Assembly: GCA_029582155.1 (NCBI GenBank)
Contig: CM055901.1
Coordinates: 5,120,374-5,184,373 of the forward strand
Source: Panopea generosa
Lineage: Eukaryota; Mollusca; Bivalvia; Adapedonta; Hiatellidae
DNA: 64,000 nt
Direction: 5' to 3'
Of this stretch, positions 46,071 to 59,699 are shown in pieces (position 1 is the stretch's first letter; every line of letters starts with the position of its first letter). A program made the position numbers and the translations under genes. The notes below the pieces were generated by a model. It did no database searches, was not told the DNA's origin, and saw only the letters and a program-made list of their open reading frames with translations.

Positions 46071-48179
46071 TGGGAAGGAAAAAGCATTTTAATTACATGA
46101 GAGTAATACATATACGATTATGACTACTGATACTGCAGATAAAACCGACTGCCCTAAATTTTATCTATGTTAAACGCAGCGTTGTTTAGGTTGTTGTGGT
46201 GACAAACACGTTTAAGGAACAACTGAATTATTATATCTTATTTAAGTTATATAATTATAGTTAATACTTGATTTAATTGCGCAAAACAAGAAAAAACACT
46301 TTGTGTGAATTGTGTTACGATAGTAACTTTAAGCATGATGTTTACTGCGCAGAACATTGTAAGAACCAATGCATCAGATATCTTATTTGAATATATGCAA
46401 AAATGCTATAAATAAAACATTATAAACGCAAGTCACAAACACATTTACGTAAATAAATAATTACATAGAAGAATAAATCGTTTCATGAAAACATGTCAAA
46501 TGAGATGCAAAGAAGGTTTATTAAAACACAGCCTTCACAGTCTGACAGAAAGTGATATATACGAATTTACAAAATTAGCATTAAAACTGACAAAACCCTG
46601 AACAACACTAGTTACTTTCAATGCCCATGTGAGTTAAAAGCTTAACAGTTAATGAAAACGGCAAGGTAGTTAGTTAAGTTTGTCGTATACTTTTCTTCTC
46701 GTATTTCGTCTTCATGATGGCAGAATATCAATTAACGATCAGTTACATAAACATGTTATTTTAACGCAAGTACTGATTTATCTAAGAAAAATTAAAACAT
46801 AAATATAAACTATAGATTTAGTCTTTACAATTACACCTTAATTTTCATGATTACATCAATAAATTGTACTTGTTTATTTAATGATTTAATTATCAATCCG
46901 CCATATAGTTAATAAATATATCCTTATATACAATGTTTCCATATGCATGTTGGTCTCTCGGATAGTGGGGAACAACAATTTGGATGCAATTTATTGTTTA
47001 CTTGTGTGTATCTTACTGTTTTATCCGAGTCTCAATTTCAGTTTCTAATTAAAATACGTAGCCTACATTGTTTTCATTTTACTAAATTTGTGAGTGATGA
47101 CCTCTTGGCCTGAACGAAATAATTCAATGATATTTTTTTAAACTTTCAGTTGAATTTTGACGAAACTCTGGCTAGAATTTCAGGTGAAGGTAAGCTGCTC
47201 CGTTCAGTACATGATATTTGCAGTATCTGAGACACATCCATGTACCGTGGCCGTGTTAAATCTCGTAAGAAAACGCTGAATATAAAGTAAACCATATTAC
47301 TGCCCGATAATCTGAAATTTATCAGGTTCGGATCGAAAAATAATAAGCCATTTTATATTTATCTTCCTCAACTTATATATTTGGACAATCAAGCACTAAC
47401 ATGACATTCTAATTATCACGTCATTATTTTGGTTTTATATTTTTTATTTAAAACAACTGGATTTAGTCCAGCAGACAAATGCATAGTGTACATCTGTGGT
47501 AAATGCGCATGAAAATAGCTCCTTAATTGGTTGATGATATTAAAACCAAACAAAACTGAAGTTTATAATAAAAAGTAACAAATCACATTGAAAAGGATAC
47601 AAACCTTGAAATAATATAGGTACTCCAATAAAAATAGTCGGAACAAACTAACAAAGCTAAGACATAGCGCTGTAGCACCACAAAATTAAGATTAAAACAT
47701 AGGCCAGTTGTTTCTAATTTCGCCAATAGGGCCAGATGTAAAATAACTTTTAATTGATGCGAATGTGACTTTTATGAGCCGTATGTGTCATCATAACGAC
47801 CGCCAAGATGTCAATTGGTGAGATTTTAATAGATCTTTACTTATAGATCTATACAATATTTTTGAATAGAAACTTTGAGATAATGAATTCATGATTAAAA
47901 TGCAAACACCAACTTTGACACTAAGTAATGCATCTAGGGAAGTGGAATCTGAAAAGGTCAGGATCAAAGTAGTTATTAATACATCTCACAATTAACTTAT
48001 AAATAACATTCGGCATCTATTTAAAGGGAGATATAAACGTTTACATATAATGGATATTAATGTGAGACAATTAATGCTGATGTATAGCAACAAGTTAGGT
48101 TCTAAATTTGCCATGATTAGGTTCATTAAATACTCAAACAAAATAAAATCAAAACATTTGACATTTAATTGATGAGATC
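46071..48179. other. Unique sequence, nothing recognised
   Basis: AT-rich sequence without a supported gene. A possible 40-nt exon at 47150-47189 was considered and not accepted. Confidence 0.4.
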
Positions 48180-50535
48180 GAACCGTCCACAGGGGAGATA
48201 CAACTTAGAGTTCCTATAACAGGTAAAGTCAGCAGTGAATTGTCGAGATAAAAACATTCACAGAGGGTGCATAATCTAGTTTCATGTAAGATGCAAGATT
48301 AGCAGTTAATTGACGAGACATAAACGTTCACAGAGGGAACACAATCTAGTGTTCTTGCAACAGGCAAAGTCAGCAGTTAATTGCCGAGATAAAAACTTTC
48401 ACAGAGGGTGCATAATCTAGTTTCATGTAAGATGCAAGATTAGCAGTTGATTGACGAGACACAAACGTTCATAGAGGGAACACAATCTAGTGTTATTGCA
48501 ACAGGCTAAGTCAGCAGTGAATTGTCGAGATGAAAACATTCACAGAGGGTGCATAATCTAGTTTCATGTAAGATGCAAGATTAGCAGTTAATTGACGAGA
48601 CATAAACGTTCACAGAGGGAACACAATCTAGTGTTCTTGCAACAGGCAAAGTCAGCAGTGAATTGTCGAGATAAAAACATTCACAGAGGGTGCATAATCT
48701 AGTTTCATGTAAGATGCAAGATTAGCAGTTGATTGACGAGACATAAACGTTCATAGAGGGAACACAATATAGTGTTATTGCAATAGGCAAAGTCAGCAGT
48801 GAATTGTCGGGATAAAAACATTCACAGAAGGTGCATAATTTAGTTCCATGTAAGATGCAAGATTAGCAGTTAATTGACGAGATAAAAAAGTTCAATCTAG
48901 TGTCATTGCAACAGGCAAAGTCAGCAGTTAATTGACGAGATAAAAACATTCACAGAGGGTACATAATCTAGTGTCATTGTAGCAGGCAAGATTAGCAGTT
49001 AACTGACGAGATTAAAACATTCACAGAGGGAACATAAGCTAGTGCCATTGTAACAGGCTAATAGCAGTTAATTGACGAGATAAAATGTTCACAGAGTGTG
49101 CATAATCTAGTGTCATTGTAACAGGCAAAGTCAGTAGTAAATTGACAAGATAAAAACGTTCACATAGGGTGCATAATCTAATGCCATTATAACGGGCAAA
49201 GTTAGCAGTTAATTGACGAGATAAAAACGTTCACAGACGGTACACAATCTTGTGTCATTGTAACAGGCAAGATACGCAGTTAATTGACGATATAGAAACG
49301 TTCACAGAGGGTGCATAATCTTGTGTCAGTGTAACAGGCAAAGTTAGCAGTTAATTGACGAGATAGAAATGGTCACAAAGTGTGCATAATCTAGTTAATT
49401 GACGAGATAAAAACGTTCACATAGGAAACATAATCTAGTGCCGTTGTAACATACAAATTAAGTAGTTAATTGACGAGGTAAACACGTTTACAGAGGATGC
49501 ATATTCTTGTGTCAGTGTACCAGGCAAGATTAGTCGTTAGCTGACAAGATGGAATCGGTCATAGAGGATGCATAATCTAGTGCCATTGCAAAGGAAAAGT
49601 CAAAAGTTAATTGACGAGATAAAATAGTTCAAAGAGGGTGCATAATCTAGTATCATTGTCACAGGCAAGCTTAGCAGTTAATTGACGAGATGGGAACGTT
49701 CACAGAAGGTACATAATCTCGTGTCAGTATAACAAGCAAGTTTAGCAGTTAATCAACGAGTTAAAAAACGTTCACAGAGGGTACATTATCTAGTGTCATT
49801 GTAGCAGGCAAGATTAGCAGTTAATTGATGAGAAAGAAACGTTCACAGAAGGTACATAATCAAGTGGCATTGTAACAGGCAAGATTAGCAGTTAATTGAT
49901 GAGATAGAAACGTTCACAGAGGGTACATAATCATGTGGCATTGTAACAGGCAAGATTAGCAGTTAAGTGATGAGATAGAAACGTTCACAGAGGGTACATA
50001 ATCTAGTGTCATTGTAGCAGGCAAGATTAGCAGTTAACTGATGAAATAGAAACGTTCACAGAGGGTACATAATCTAGTGGTATTGTAACATGCAAGATTA
50101 GTCGTTAGTTGACATGATGGAATCGGTTATAGAGGGTGCATAATCTCGTATCAGTGTAACAGGCAAAGTTAGCAGTTCATTGACGAGATAAAAACATTCA
50201 CAGAGGGTGCATAATCTCATGTCAGTGTAACAGGTAAAGTTAGCAGTTAATTGACGAGATAGTAACGCTCATAAAGTGTGCATAGTCTCCTTTCAGTGTA
50301 ACAGGTAAAGTTAGCAGTCAATTGACAAGATAGAAACGCTCACAGAGGGTGCATAATATAGAGTTATTGTAACAGGTAAAGTTAGTAGTTAATTGACGAG
50401 CTAAAAGGTTCACAGAGAGTGCATAATCTCGTGTCATTTTAACAAGTAAAGTTAGCAGTTAATTGACGAAATAGAAATGTTTAAAGAGGGTGCATAATCT
50501 CGTGTCAGTGTAACAGGTAAAGTCAGCAGTTTATT
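48180..50535. repeat. 71-bp minisatellite array with dimeric higher-order part
   Basis: The unit of about 71 bp carries AGCAGTTAATTGACGAGATA, AACGTTCACAGAGGGTGCAT and AATCTAGTGTCATTGTAACA. From about 48240 to 48830 two variants alternate (TTTCATGTAAGATGCAAGAT and TTCTTGCAACAGGCAAAGTC), giving a dimer of about 143 bp. The rest is monomeric and more diverged. Confidence 0.93.
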
Positions 50536-50665
50536 GATAATGCTGGCAGTTAATCAGGGCCTTACTCAATCAAAATAAACGTAATCTCAGACACGGATTC
50601 AATGCTGGCAGTTTATCAGGGCCTTACTCAATCCAATTGAACGTAATCTCAGACACGGATTCATA
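50536..50665. repeat. 62-bp direct duplication
   Basis: Two near-identical copies of a block with AATGCTGGCAGTTAATCAGG and AATCTCAGACACGGATTC follow directly on the 71-bp array. Confidence 0.85.
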
Positions 50666-50959
50666 ATATCATCATTGTATTTCACAAAAACGACGAACAT
50701 TTACCTTAAAGGCGATTGCTATAGCTTTTGTCACTTATTTTCGTACGGATAGAATTTTATGAAACATCCCAGTATTTAAGTTTAATGTATGTTCATGCAA
50801 TATCAGAATTAAAAAAAACACAATGTTTCCGTGCAGATGTTTAGGTATTCCTCCTCATAAACATATCTGTCCTTGACAGTCAGAGAAATAATGTAGATTT
50901 AACAAGCAATGCGAAACAAATATTTAAAATTGCTTCCCTTTGTGCGCATGAATAACTAT

Positions 50960-51835
50960 AGCAATATGATATAATATGGCTACTCTATAGTATGACTATA
51001 ATATTTGATATACTGTCAATACCATATAGTGTGACTGATATTTAATATAGTGTGACTACAATATAGTATGACTATGATATTTGATATAGTGTGACAAGAC
51101 TATAGTGTGACTATACTATCTAATATAATGTGACTACAATATAGTGTGACTATACTATTTAGTATATTGTGACTACAATATAGTGTGACTACAATTTAGT
51201 GTGACTATAATATCTAATATAATGTGATTATAATGTATGATATAATTTGAATGTAATATGATGTGACTGTAATATGGTGTGACTATAATACAATTTGACT
51301 ATACTATTTAGTATGTTGTGACTACAATATAGTGTGACTATACTATTTAATATATAGTGATTACAATATAGTATGACTATACAATTTAATATAGTGTGAC
51401 TTCAACTTAGTGTGACTTTAATATTTAATATAGTGTGATTTTAATATATGATATAATTTGACTGTAATATAATGTGACTGTAATATAGTGTAACTACAGT
51501 ATGGTGTGACTAGTGTATCTAATATAGTGAGATTACAATATAGTGTGACTATACTATTTAATATAGTGTGACGACAATATAGTGTAACAATAATATTCAA
51601 TATAGTGTGAATATAATATAGTGTGACGATAATGGTTAATATAGAATGACTATAATATATGATATAATGTGACTGTGATATAGTGTGTCTTTGATATAAT
51701 GTGACTATAAGGTACAATAAAGTGTGGGTATAATGTATTTGATAGTGTCACTTTATTATTGTGTGACTCTAATATAATGTGACTATATTATAGTGTAACT
51801 CTATTGTAAACTGTAATGTGACTATGACATGGGAC
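50960..51835. repeat. 16-bp-based minisatellite, block 1
   Basis: AT-rich units of about 16-18 bp (ATAGTGTGACTATAAT and variants), irregular and diverged. Same family as the blocks at 51995-52555 and 53075-55740. Confidence 0.9.
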
Positions 51836-51994
51836 TTATACGCGGCGCGATGAAATCGTCGGGACGCTATATATTGTACCAGAATTCGGTAAATGATAAG
51901 TGATGGCTACTGTCGATTTAGAACTGATGAATCAAGAAAAATCGCTCTGACAACTTTAGTTTAAAAAAAAGGCAACAAAAATAAAATGGAGGAG
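51836..51994. other. Unrelated insert within the 16-bp arrays
   Basis: About 160 bases of non-repetitive sequence containing GCGGCGCGATGAAATCGTCG interrupt the array, with array sequence on both sides. The A-rich part near 51960-51990 suggests an inserted retroelement fragment, but no family was recognised. Confidence 0.45.
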
Positions 51995-52555
51995 TAAGCT
52001 CCAGTGTGATTATAATGCAGTGTGACTATAATGTAGTGTGACTAGAGTATTGCATGACTATAATATAGTGTGACTATAATGTAGGGTGAAAATATTGTAG
52101 TGTAACAATAATGTAGTAGGAATATAATTAGTGTGATAATAATGTAGTGTGACTATAATGTAGTTTGACTATAATCTAATGTGACTATAATGCAGTGTGA
52201 TTATCAAATAGTGTGATTATAATGTAGTGTGACTATAATAAAGTCTGACTACAAATAAAGTGACTATAATGTAGTGTGAATATAATATAATGTGACTATA
52301 AAATGTAGTGTGACAATAATGTAGTGTGACCTAAATATCATGTGACTATAATGTAGTGTAACTATAATGTTGTGTGACTATAATATAATGTGACTATAAT
52401 GTAGTGTGACTTTAATATAATGTCATTATAATGTAATGTGACTATAATGAAGTGTAACTATAATGTAGTGTAACTATAATGTTGTATGACTATAATATAA
52501 TGTGACTATAATGTAGTGTAACTATAATGTTATGTGACTATAATGTAGTGTGACT
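51995..52555. repeat. 16-bp minisatellite, block 2
   Basis: The unit is TATAATGTAGTGTGAC with variants, more regular than block 1. Confidence 0.92.
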
Positions 52556-53074
52556 GCCCCGCCAACTTTGTTGAATGACCTGTATATGCATGTAATTTAA
52601 TTTGCTTCACAGTCTTTATATACAATTGTTGTATTTTCGTTTGCACATACAACTTTAAAAAAAGAATGAATTAATCGATAGTTTGTCCTTTTCTGGAAAT
52701 ACATTTTATTTTCATATTTTAAGTTTATATTGATTGCAGATCTCTCTTTGATAAATCTCCTTGTTGGTGAGAAGTTACAATTACCCTTATAGCATAACAA
52801 TACTTAAATTGATTTTAAGACAAAAACACACAATATAACATTTTCGTTTAATATAAACATTTTCAATTCAAATATGAGATAAATTATTCATAGCACCAAA
52901 CAATTAGTCAAGTGTACTCCATCTTTATTATCAAAAATACAGCGGTAGACCCACACACATAATTAATTTTTTACCGTTATAAATATTTTCCTGACACACT
53001 GTCTTTTAGTATATTGATCAAAACTAATAAATACCAGATCCAGTGCCTTATTTCATATAATAGAGTCTCCATGT
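52556..53074. other. Unique spacer between 16-bp arrays
   Basis: About 520 bases of AT-rich unique sequence; no gene is supported here. Confidence 0.4.
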
Positions 53075-55740
53075 AATGTAATATGACTGTACTATAACAT
53101 GACTATAATATAATATGACTGTAATGTAATATGACTGTAATGTAATATGACTGTAGTATAACGTGACTGTACCATAATGTGATTGTAATGTAATATGACT
53201 GTAATGTAATATGACTGTAATATAATATGACTGTAATATAATATCCCTGTAATATAATATGACTGTAATATAATATGACTGTAATATAATGTCCCTGTAA
53301 TATAATATGACTGTAATATAATGTGACTGTAATGTAATATGACTGTAATATAATGTGATTGTAATGTAATATGACTGTAATGTAATATGACTGTAATATG
53401 ATATGACTGTAATATAATATGACTGTAATATAATATGACTGTAATATACTGTCCCTGTAATATAATAAGACTGTAATATAATGTGATTGTAATTAATATG
53501 ACTGTTATATAATGTGATTGTAATATAATGTGACTGTAATGTAATATTACTGTAATATAATGTGACTGTAATGTAATATGACTGTAATATAATGTCCCTG
53601 TAATATAATAAGACTGTAATATAATGTGATTGTAATTAATATGACTGTAATATAATGTGATTGTAATATAATGTGACTGTAATGTAATATTACTGTAATA
53701 TAATGTGATTGTAATGTAATATGACTGTAATATAATGTGACTGTAATGTAATATGACTAATGTAATGTGACTGTAATGTAATGTGACTATAATATAATGT
53801 GACTGTAATGTAATATGACTAATGTAATATGACTGTAATGTAATGTGACTATAATATAATGTGAATGTAATGTAATATGACTGTATTATAATGTGACTGT
53901 AATATTATGTGACTATAATATAACGTGTCTGTTATATAATATGTCCCTGTAATATAATGTCCCTGTAATATAATGTGACTATAATATAATGTGACTATGA
54001 TATAATATGTATGTAATATTATGTACCTGTAATATAACATGTCTGTAATATGATGTCACTATAATATAAAGTGACTGTAATGTAATATAACTGTAAAATT
54101 ATGTGACTGTAATATAATGTGACTGTAATATAATGTCCCTGTAATATAATATGATTATAATATTATGTGACTGTAATGTAATATGACTGTAACATAATAT
54201 GACTGTAATGTAATATGACTGTAATTTAATGTGACTGTTATGTAATGTGGCTGTAACATTATGTCCCTTTAATTCAATGTGACTATAATAAAATGTGACT
54301 GTAATGTAATACGACTGTAATATAATACGACTGTAATGTTATACGACTGTAATATAATATGAATGTAATGTAATGTGTCAGTAATGTAATGTGACTGTGA
54401 TGTAATATGACTGTAATATAATATGACTGTAATATAATCGGACTGTAATATTATATGACAGTAATATAATATGACTCTAGTATAATGTGACTGTAATATA
54501 ATCTGACTGTAATATAATGTGACTGTAATATAATCTGACTGTTATATAATATGACAGTCATGAAATATAATCAGACTGTAATATAATATGATAGTAATAT
54601 ATTATGACTCTAGTATAATGTGACTGTAATAAAACGTGACTGTAATATGATGTGACTGTAATATAATCGGACTATAATATAATATGACTGTAATACAATA
54701 TGACTGCAATAAAGTGTGACTGTAATAAAATACGATTTAATATAATGTGACTGTAATATAATGTGACAGTAATATAATGTGACTGTAATATAATGTGACT
54801 GTAATATAATGTGACTGAAATATAATAAGACTTTAATATAATGTGACTGTAATGTTTAGTGAATGTAATATTTTACGACTGTTATATAATGTGACTGTAA
54901 TATAATACGACTGTAATATAATGTGACTGTAATATTATGTGACTGTAATATTTTACGACTGTAATATAATGTTACTGTAATATAATACGACAGTAATATA
55001 ATGTGACTGTAATATAGTATGACTGTAATATAATGTGGCTGTAATATAATGTGACTTTGATATAATATGACTGTAATATAATATGACAGTAATATAATGT
55101 GTCTGTAATTTAATGTGACTGTTATATAATATGACTGTAATATAATGTGACTTTGATATAATATGACTGTGATATAATATGACAGTAATATAATGTGACT
55201 GTAATATAATGTGACTGTAATATAATGTGACTGTAATATAATATGACTGTAATATAATGTGACTTTAATAGAATGTGACTGTTATATAATCTGACTGTGA
55301 TATGATATGACTGTAATATTATATGATTGTAACATAATATGACTGTAATATAATATGATTGTAATATAATATGACAGTTATATAATGTGACTGTAATATA
55401 ATGTGACTGTAATATAATGTGACTGTAATATAATATGACTGTAATATAATGTGACTTTGATATAATATGACTGTTATATAATATGACAGTAATATAATGT
55501 GACTGTAATATAATGTGACTGTAATATAATGTGACTTTAATAGAATGTGACTGTTATATAATCTGACTGTTATATAATCTGACTGTGATATAATATGATT
55601 GTAATATAGTCTGGCTGTAATATAATCTAACTGTAATATGATATGACTGTTATATAATTTGGCTGTAATATAATGTGACTGTTATATAATATGACTGTAA
55701 TATAGTGTAGCTGTAATATAATGTGACTATAATGTAGAAA
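53075..55740. repeat. 16-bp minisatellite, block 3, about 165 copies
   Basis: The unit is TGTAATATAATGTGAC or TGTAATATAATATGAC. There are short higher-order duplications: the order of variants from about 53450 to 53560 is repeated at about 53590-53700. Frames are open only briefly. Confidence 0.95.
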
Positions 55741-56590
55741 TACTAAAATGTATAATATAATGTGATATTAGTATTACAGGTAAAATGAATCAAATGACTC
55801 ACTCATTGTGCTGCCAATATTAGCATTTACATTATCTTTATTGTATGATTTTGCTCTGGAAACCAACTAGTTTTGTCTCATAAAATGCGCTTTAATACTT
55901 TGATTGATAAAAACGCCGATAAATATAAGTAAATACATGTATTAAAACATCTCATTAAGCAAATTGTTACAAAGGAAACTTTACAACAGACGTGTTTGTT
56001 CGTTATGCATTATTCATTCCGTGCATAAACGCGACTGTGTGATTAACGACCTCTTATTTCAATATTTGGTATTGTACTAGACTATGAGTAGAATTCAGTT
56101 ACGCCTATCTGGTGACGCATCAATCAATGTACAAGTACTCTGTGTTTTAATTAACTATCTGTCTTCATTCATTTGATGCATTGCATTTTCTTGAACGCAA
56201 AGTACAATACTCAGTTATTTCATAAAGCCAGTTAAAACACTTCAAATTATAAAATAGAACGGTTAACTTTTAAATTCTATGCCACTTGACATATGTCTAG
56301 TCCTTTATTTAGTTATGATATTATAAAAATATATACCTAGACAAAAAGAGTTAAATTTATCTAGAAAGGTAGTTACTGTAGGAAGGAAGACTAAGGCAAC
56401 AAAAGCTACATCATTGTATATTGTTCACTTGTTTTATTCTAGCGCGTATATTGCATCATTACAGTCTGAGGAACAAACAACTGTTTCAATAAATCGTATG
56501 TTCACTGCAAACCATACGTCAGCAGATTCATGCAAATACATACTCTGTGGCAACGCTAAGTGTAACAAAATTTCTAACGATTGTTATACT
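55741..56590. other. Unique sequence, nothing recognised
   Basis: AT-rich, with only short open frames that lack protein-like features. Confidence 0.4.
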
Positions 56591-57295
56591 AAAGGTTGAA
56601 ACCGCAACCCTTAGTTTAACAAAATCAATTTTTGTTACACTTGGGTTTATGACTGCAACCCTTATAGTGTAACAAAACTATCTTGTTACACTAAGGGACA
56701 ATATGTGACATAATATTGCAATATGTAACACATTTTCAGAGATTATCTTCTCTGTAATATCTCTACACATTATGGCAAATTACACAATTTATACAATTAA
56801 TCTATTCAATAAAGTTACATGTTGTTTATGCAACCGCCGTGAAATAATGGGGTGGGTATAGTGCTACCCATGTCCGTTCGTCGTACCGTCCGTCAGTCCG
56901 TCCGTCCGTCCGTCCGTTCTTCTGTACGTCACGAGTTTTAGGTAAATGTCAATGTCATCGTGTGAGTGTTTTGTTTATGAGTTTTTTTGGGTTTTTTTCT
57001 TCACCAAATCACATCCACATCAACTTATTTTGTTACACTAAGGGTTTCGATTATAAATAACCTTTAGTGTAACAAAATTATTTTCATCGTCGTAGTAAGA
57101 TTTTCTTCACAAAAAATCACATCCACATCAAATGTCGTATGCTATACTCACGGTTGTGATGATAAATAACTTCTAGTGTAACACAAATATACTTATCGTC
57201 CGAATAACATTTTCTTCACAAAATCACATCCATATAAAACTTATTTTGTTACGTTTATGGTAACGGTTATAAATAACCCTTAGTGTAACAAAAAA
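56590..57295. repeat. Repeated hairpins built on a TGTTACACTAAGGG motif
   Basis: The motif TTTTGTTACACTAAGGGTT at 57028-57046 faces its inverted copy at 57059-57077, leaving a 12-base loop. Diverged copies of the same hairpin sit near 57131-57184 and 57239-57293, about 106 bases apart, each preceded by TTCTTCACAAAATCACATCC. Further inverted copies are at about 56597-56695. This looks like a tandemly amplified MITE-like hairpin. Confidence 0.8.
56884..56926. repeat. (CCGT)n microsatellite
   Basis: A CCGT run with interruptions, embedded between the hairpin copies. Confidence 0.85.
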
Positions 57296-57826
57296 ATTCT
57301 TTGTCAGAAATATTGGACGTTTTTCTTAACCTCTGTTTATTAGTTTTTATTTAAATATGAAGTGGAAAAACGAAAATCTAAAAAAGAATCATAATGATAG
57401 TATTAGATTACATTGCAGTTTTATTAACGTTTTTTGACAAGAGTTAAAGATGATAAATGTCTACTTGCCTTCCATCAATGTTATTTTTTTCAAACACTAA
57501 GTGATGATTTTATGAAAAATGTTCCATAATTACAAAATGTCCAAGATAAAACACAGTTAATTTAGTAATATATTGCGACGTCAGCCTACCTTTAAATTAA
57601 TGATTTTGTGACGATGGTATACGCAGATAAATGTGTTTGTTTTCGAATGTCAAGTTATTTTTGCCTGCGCAGTCATTATATACGAGGGGATTTTATCATC
57701 AATGTATTGTTTTCTGCATATTCGACACAAATGTAAGAATTAGCCATATGATACATTATTTTCTGGTTTGTGTCGCATGCTGGTTAGCATACCTGTTGAT
57801 TATAATCTAGATGTTTTTTACGGGTT
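57296..57826. other. Unique sequence, nothing recognised
   Basis: It lies between the hairpin cluster and the tyrosine-recombinase element remnant, and no feature is supported. Confidence 0.4.
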
Positions 57827-58625
57827 TGTAATTCACTTGGAATTCCAACAAAAGAAGATAAAACCGTTTTCCCTACAACTAAAATCATCATATACGGTAT
57901 TGAAGTTGATTTAGGAAGCACACAGTATGGCAGTATGGCTCTTAGGCTAGGGCAAGTCCTAATCAGTTACATTCTGCTGAAAAGGAAATTATAAATTATT
58001 CGGCGTCCTTAGATACTAAACATTATGCTCCTAGTAATATTACGTCTCGTGCTTCAGCGATTTGTTAGTACATTAAATTTCATCGTTTAGTACATGCTTT
58101 ACCTGAGGTAACCGAAGGTTTTTTATACATCAAAATGAATACATTGTGTTGTTGGCACTATTTACAATGGTTTATGAGTTGTTTTTATATATGGCAGAAG
58201 CTTGTTTACCGACGGTCACAATGCTGAACATTTGATACACCGCTCTAACATGTCATTTAACAAAGAGCCTGACACGTGTACTGGTATCTCTGTGCCAATC
58301 ATTTTAAACACACGCAAGATACCTCATCATATATACCTCGGAACTCGAGCAATCCCAATATATATCTGGTGCTGACTATAAATCGTTATTTGATATATTT
58401 AATAGTCAACAAGCATAAGTCGGTTCCATTTTTACCAGTTTCTTGATGGTAGTCCAGTCATAAACAGCAGCTAAGTTGAAATCACTCATCAATATTTTAT
58501 GGTTAAGATCCCAACTTATACAAGCCTCATTCAGTTCGTATGGGGGCAACTATTGTAACCATTCAACTAGGTTACTCTGCAGATGAAGTGCTGAAGATGA
58601 GGCGTTGGCATTTATATGCCTTGCA
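57827..58625 (+). pseudogene. Decayed tyrosine-recombinase retroelement (DIRS/Ngaro-like)
   Basis: Two parts are readable on the + strand. At 57827-57940 a frame gives LGIPTKEDKTVFP and IIIYGIEVD, the pattern found at the end of the reverse transcriptase in DIRS-like elements. At about 58510-58625 a frame gives HSVRMGATIV, LGYSADEVLKMRRWH and LQNYIRLPSL. This is the C-terminal catalytic part of a tyrosine recombinase: HxxR at 58528-58539, a downstream W, and the putative nucleophile Tyr in QNYIR. Between them the frame is broken by stops and much of the expected middle is missing. Assignment to DIRS/Ngaro rather than Crypton rests on the RT-like part. The element is dead. Confidence 0.7.
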
Positions 58626-59271
58626 AAATTACATTAGATTGCCTTCTTTATCATTATTAATGTGATTATTCATTATTTGAGTAAAGGTTAAAAACACTAT
58701 TCATCTTAATGTTAACGGACAAACACACTCAGTGCTGTTTTAGACATAACAATGTGATTACATTTATATTGCGTGTAGTCCTTATGAATGTCAGCGTACT
58801 AAGCTGGTCCTATTAAGAAAATTGTCTTTTATAAGGTTGAAAATAAATACGATATTGATTGTACATGTATTGTCATTAAGATTCAAATTTGTAAAAATAC
58901 AACTAGATAATTGTAAGTGTTGATATTTAGGTATTTTAACATAGCAATAAGACAAGCAGATGTAAGCGTTAGGCTGGTGTGCTTTGCTAATGTTATATAT
59001 TGTGATTGATAATAATAATAAAAAAAAGGATCTCACAGAGCAATATTGTTAACCACTGTTGTTGTAACACCTTTGTCTAATTTTTATTAGTATATTTATG
59101 TCAATATAGATCTTACATATATAAGAAAATGAACTAAGATGCTTATTCAGTTCCATCATCTGCGGATGGGCGTGTTAATGGCGGAAACTATCCACCGAAC
59201 ACGAGACATAACATTCGTAGAAACACGGTCACCTACCAACAAAGCCTAAGTTAATATCTTTGTATATGCTG
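58626..59271. other. Unique sequence, nothing recognised
   Basis: A short minus-strand open frame at 58791-59036 starts with a hydrophobic stretch, but no splice context or known motif supports it. Confidence 0.4.
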
Positions 59272-59359
59272 TTCAGCTGTGCAATATGCTGTGCTATGCA
59301 CCAGAAAAACATAAACATTGATTTTTCTGGTACATAGCACATCATATTGCACAGCTGAA
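59272..59359. repeat. 38-bp-arm hairpin
   Basis: The arms 59272-59309 and 59322-59359 pair with two mismatches around a 12-base loop. Both contain TTCAGCTGTGCAATATG and CCAGAAAAA. It is probably a small MITE, or possibly a structured RNA. Confidence 0.8.
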
Positions 59360-59699
59360 AAGTCCACAATTGTATAATTATTATTAACCCTGGTGAAGCC
59401 TACGATTTTATTTTCACATTAATACCACAATTATCACAAACGTTGGTAAACGTTACATTTGTATTTTATTGCATCAATCACAAAACCACAATTGTCATAA
59501 ACGCTGTACGTTATAAGTATATGCTAATCTTTCGAAACACGCATAGAAACGGTTTTCACAACCTGCTGTCCATTCATGAAAATTTGCATAATAAACACAT
59601 AATAAATAATTTTTAGTTTATCATGCATTACGAATATTATCATATAAACATGACATTATACATTTATACATTTGCAAATCAAATTATGAAAAAAAAAGC

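Noticed and set aside
47150-47189. Possible 40-nt exon with TTTCAG acceptor and GTAAGC donor
   Set aside because: The splice signals look good but there is no recognisable protein and no partner exon; the match may be chance.
58791-59036. 81-codon minus-strand frame with a hydrophobic start resembling a signal peptide
   Set aside because: Low-complexity AT-rich composition, with no splice context and no further exon-like sequence nearby.
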